From positions 1 to 6,729 of the forward strand of contig JAOPVG010000311.1 in NCBI GenBank assembly GCA_025966255.1: a stretch of DNA of 6,729 nucleotides. The letters are read 5' to 3'. Position numbers and translations under genes: made by a program. A model generated the notes under the pieces. It was not told the origin of the DNA, searched no databases, and was given only the letters and a program-made list of their open reading frames with translations. The stretch comes from Jatrophihabitans sp. (lineage in GTDB: Bacteria; Actinomycetota; Actinomycetes; Mycobacteriales; Jatrophihabitantaceae). Position 1 is the stretch's first letter. Each line of letters starts with the position of its first letter. Shown here in pieces: positions 5,733 through 6,729 of the stretch.

Positions 5733-6729
5733 GTGATCCGATTCTCGACCGACGATCTCGCCCGCTTCGCGGCCGCCACGGCCGACCAGAACCCGCTGCA
5801 CATGTCCGACGACTACGCGCGGCGGACGCCGTTCGGGTCGCGGGTCGTGTTCGGCGTGCTGGGTGCGCTGCGCACGCTGCCCGCGGTCGGCGCTCCGGAT
5901 GCCGCGGCGCGTCCGTCGCGGCTGCGAGCCCAGTTCCAGCGCCCGCTCTTCCTCGACGGCGGGTACGAGGTGGTGGCCGGTCGACCGGGGTTGGCGAGCC
6001 TGCTCGCGCACGGGGAACGGGCGAACACGGTCTCGGTCGACTGGGACGGCGAGCACGCCGCGCCGGGGGATGCCGCGCCGGTGGCTCGGGCTGAGACGGT
6101 TCGCGCCACGGCCGCCGAACTGGACGCGGCCGGTGTCGCGTCGTGGGCGCCGCGCACGATCCGCTACCGCGCGGAAGTCGACGCCCTCCGCGCGCTCGCC
6201 GGGGATCCGCTGACGCAGTGGCCCGACACCCACCTGGCCGCGCTGGCCTTCGCAAGCTACGTCGCCGGGATGGAGTTGCCCGGCCGGCAGGCGCTGCTCG
6301 TCGACGTCGACATCCGCTTCGGCGCGGACGAGACGGGCGACGCGGACCAGACGGGCGCCGCGGCCGAACTCGAGTGTGTGGTGAGCCTCGGCCGCTACGA
6401 CGAGCGGTTCGGCCTGGTGACGGTCGCGGCTGATCTCTATCGCGCCGGGGACTGCGTCGCGCAGGCGCGGGTCCGGGCGATGCAGCGGCCCGCCCCGTTC
6501 GCCATCACGCTGGATGCGCAACATCAACAGCGTCCGGCCAACGCCGCGGTCCTGGCTGGGCGCAGTGCCGTGGTGGTCGGCGGCAGTCGCGGCGTCGGCG
6601 CGCACATCGCCGCCCAGCTCGCGCAGAGCGGCGCCCGGGTGCGGATCGTGTACCGGCGCAGCACGGACGCCCTTGATCGCCTCAGGGCCGAACTCGGCGA
6701 GGCGGCTGCTCTGGTGAGTGGGCACGTCG
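5733..6729 (+). CDS. MaoC-like hot-dog dehydratase fused to short-chain dehydrogenase/reductase (truncated by the right edge)
   Basis: 332 codons are visible and the frame is open at the edge. The N-terminus carries the MaoC/(R)-hydratase motif DQNPLH (residues 18-23), with D18 and H23 spaced like the catalytic Asp/His of PhaJ-type enoyl-CoA hydratases, then YARRTPFGSRVVFG (28-41). The usual His in the RVVHG segment is Phe here. Residues of about 125-253, including the end LYRAGDCVAQARVRAMQRP, look like a second hot-dog half. From about 275, LAGRSAVVVGGSRGVGAHIA opens an SDR domain, with the dinucleotide-binding GGSRGVG at 283-289 and YRRS at the end of the second strand. About 60 SDR residues are present; the Ser-Tyr-Lys active site would lie outside. 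The expected chemistry is reversible hydration of an enoyl thioester paired with beta-keto/hydroxy reduction. The GTG start is 44 nt after the epimerase stop, has no clear ribosome-binding site, and is chosen because family homology starts at once. Role in the polysaccharide locus is unproven. Confidence 0.82.
   Translation, partial: MIRFSTDDLARFAAATADQNPLHMSDDYARRTPFGSRVVFGVLGALRTLPAVGAPDAAARPSRLRAQFQRPLFLDGGYEVVAGRPGLASLLAHGERANTVSVDWDGEHAAPGDAAPVARAETVRATAAELDAAGVASWAPRTIRYRAEVDALRALAGDPLTQWPDTHLAALAFASYVAGMELPGRQALLVDVDIRFGADETGDADQTGAAAELECVVSLGRYDERFGLVTVAADLYRAGDCVAQARVRAMQRPAPFAITLDAQHQQRPANAAVLAGRSAVVVGGSRGVGAHIAAQLAQSGARVRIVYRRSTDALDRLRAELGEAAALVSGHV

Noticed and set aside
3120..6725. 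Long minus-strand open frames opposite the kinase, epimerase and fusion gene (3120-4550, 4630-6255, 5598-6725)
   Set aside because: These are antisense shadows of well-supported plus-strand genes. Their products are rich in Arg, Gly and His with no recognisable motif.

Overview
The window is very GC-rich with G/C-dominated third codon positions, frequent GTG starts and purine-rich Shine-Dalgarno sites. This points to a high-GC Actinomycetota. There is no rRNA, tRNA or lineage-specific marker, so I do not name a genus. The content is part of a cell-surface or secreted polysaccharide (EPS/capsule-like) biosynthesis locus.

Layout: two divergent transcription units meet in a 189-bp control region (2997-3185). 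Leftward (minus strand) come a multi-pass O-antigen-polymerase/ligase-like protein (1584-2996) and two tandem, paralogous FkbM-type SAM methyltransferases (728-1573 and 1-731, the latter cut by the window edge). They are tightly packed: a 10-nt gap, then a 4-nt GTGA overlap. Rightward (plus strand) come a Wzz-like chain-length protein fused to a BY-kinase ATPase domain (3186-4628), a GDP-mannose 3,5-epimerase-like NAD-dependent epimerase (4711-5688), and the first two thirds or so of a MaoC-type hot-dog dehydratase fused to a short-chain dehydrogenase (5733-6729, cut by the right edge).

Working model (inference): the epimerase converts GDP-mannose to a GDP-L-hexose (GDP-L-galactose and/or GDP-L-gulose). 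Repeat units containing it are polymerised outside the membrane by the Wzy-like protein, with chain length and export set by the Wzz/BY-kinase. The FkbM enzymes add O-methyl groups to the glycan. The hydratase-reductase fusion may make or edit a short beta-hydroxyacyl or enoyl-acyl group that decorates the polymer, or may belong to an adjacent lipid module. Glycosyltransferases, flippase and acyltransferase are not in the window and would be expected outside it.

No CRISPR array, insertion sequence, integrase, attachment site, origin, RNA gene or convincing terminator is visible. The longest stretch without a gene is the 189-bp divergent control region. The other gaps are 10, 44 and 82 bp.
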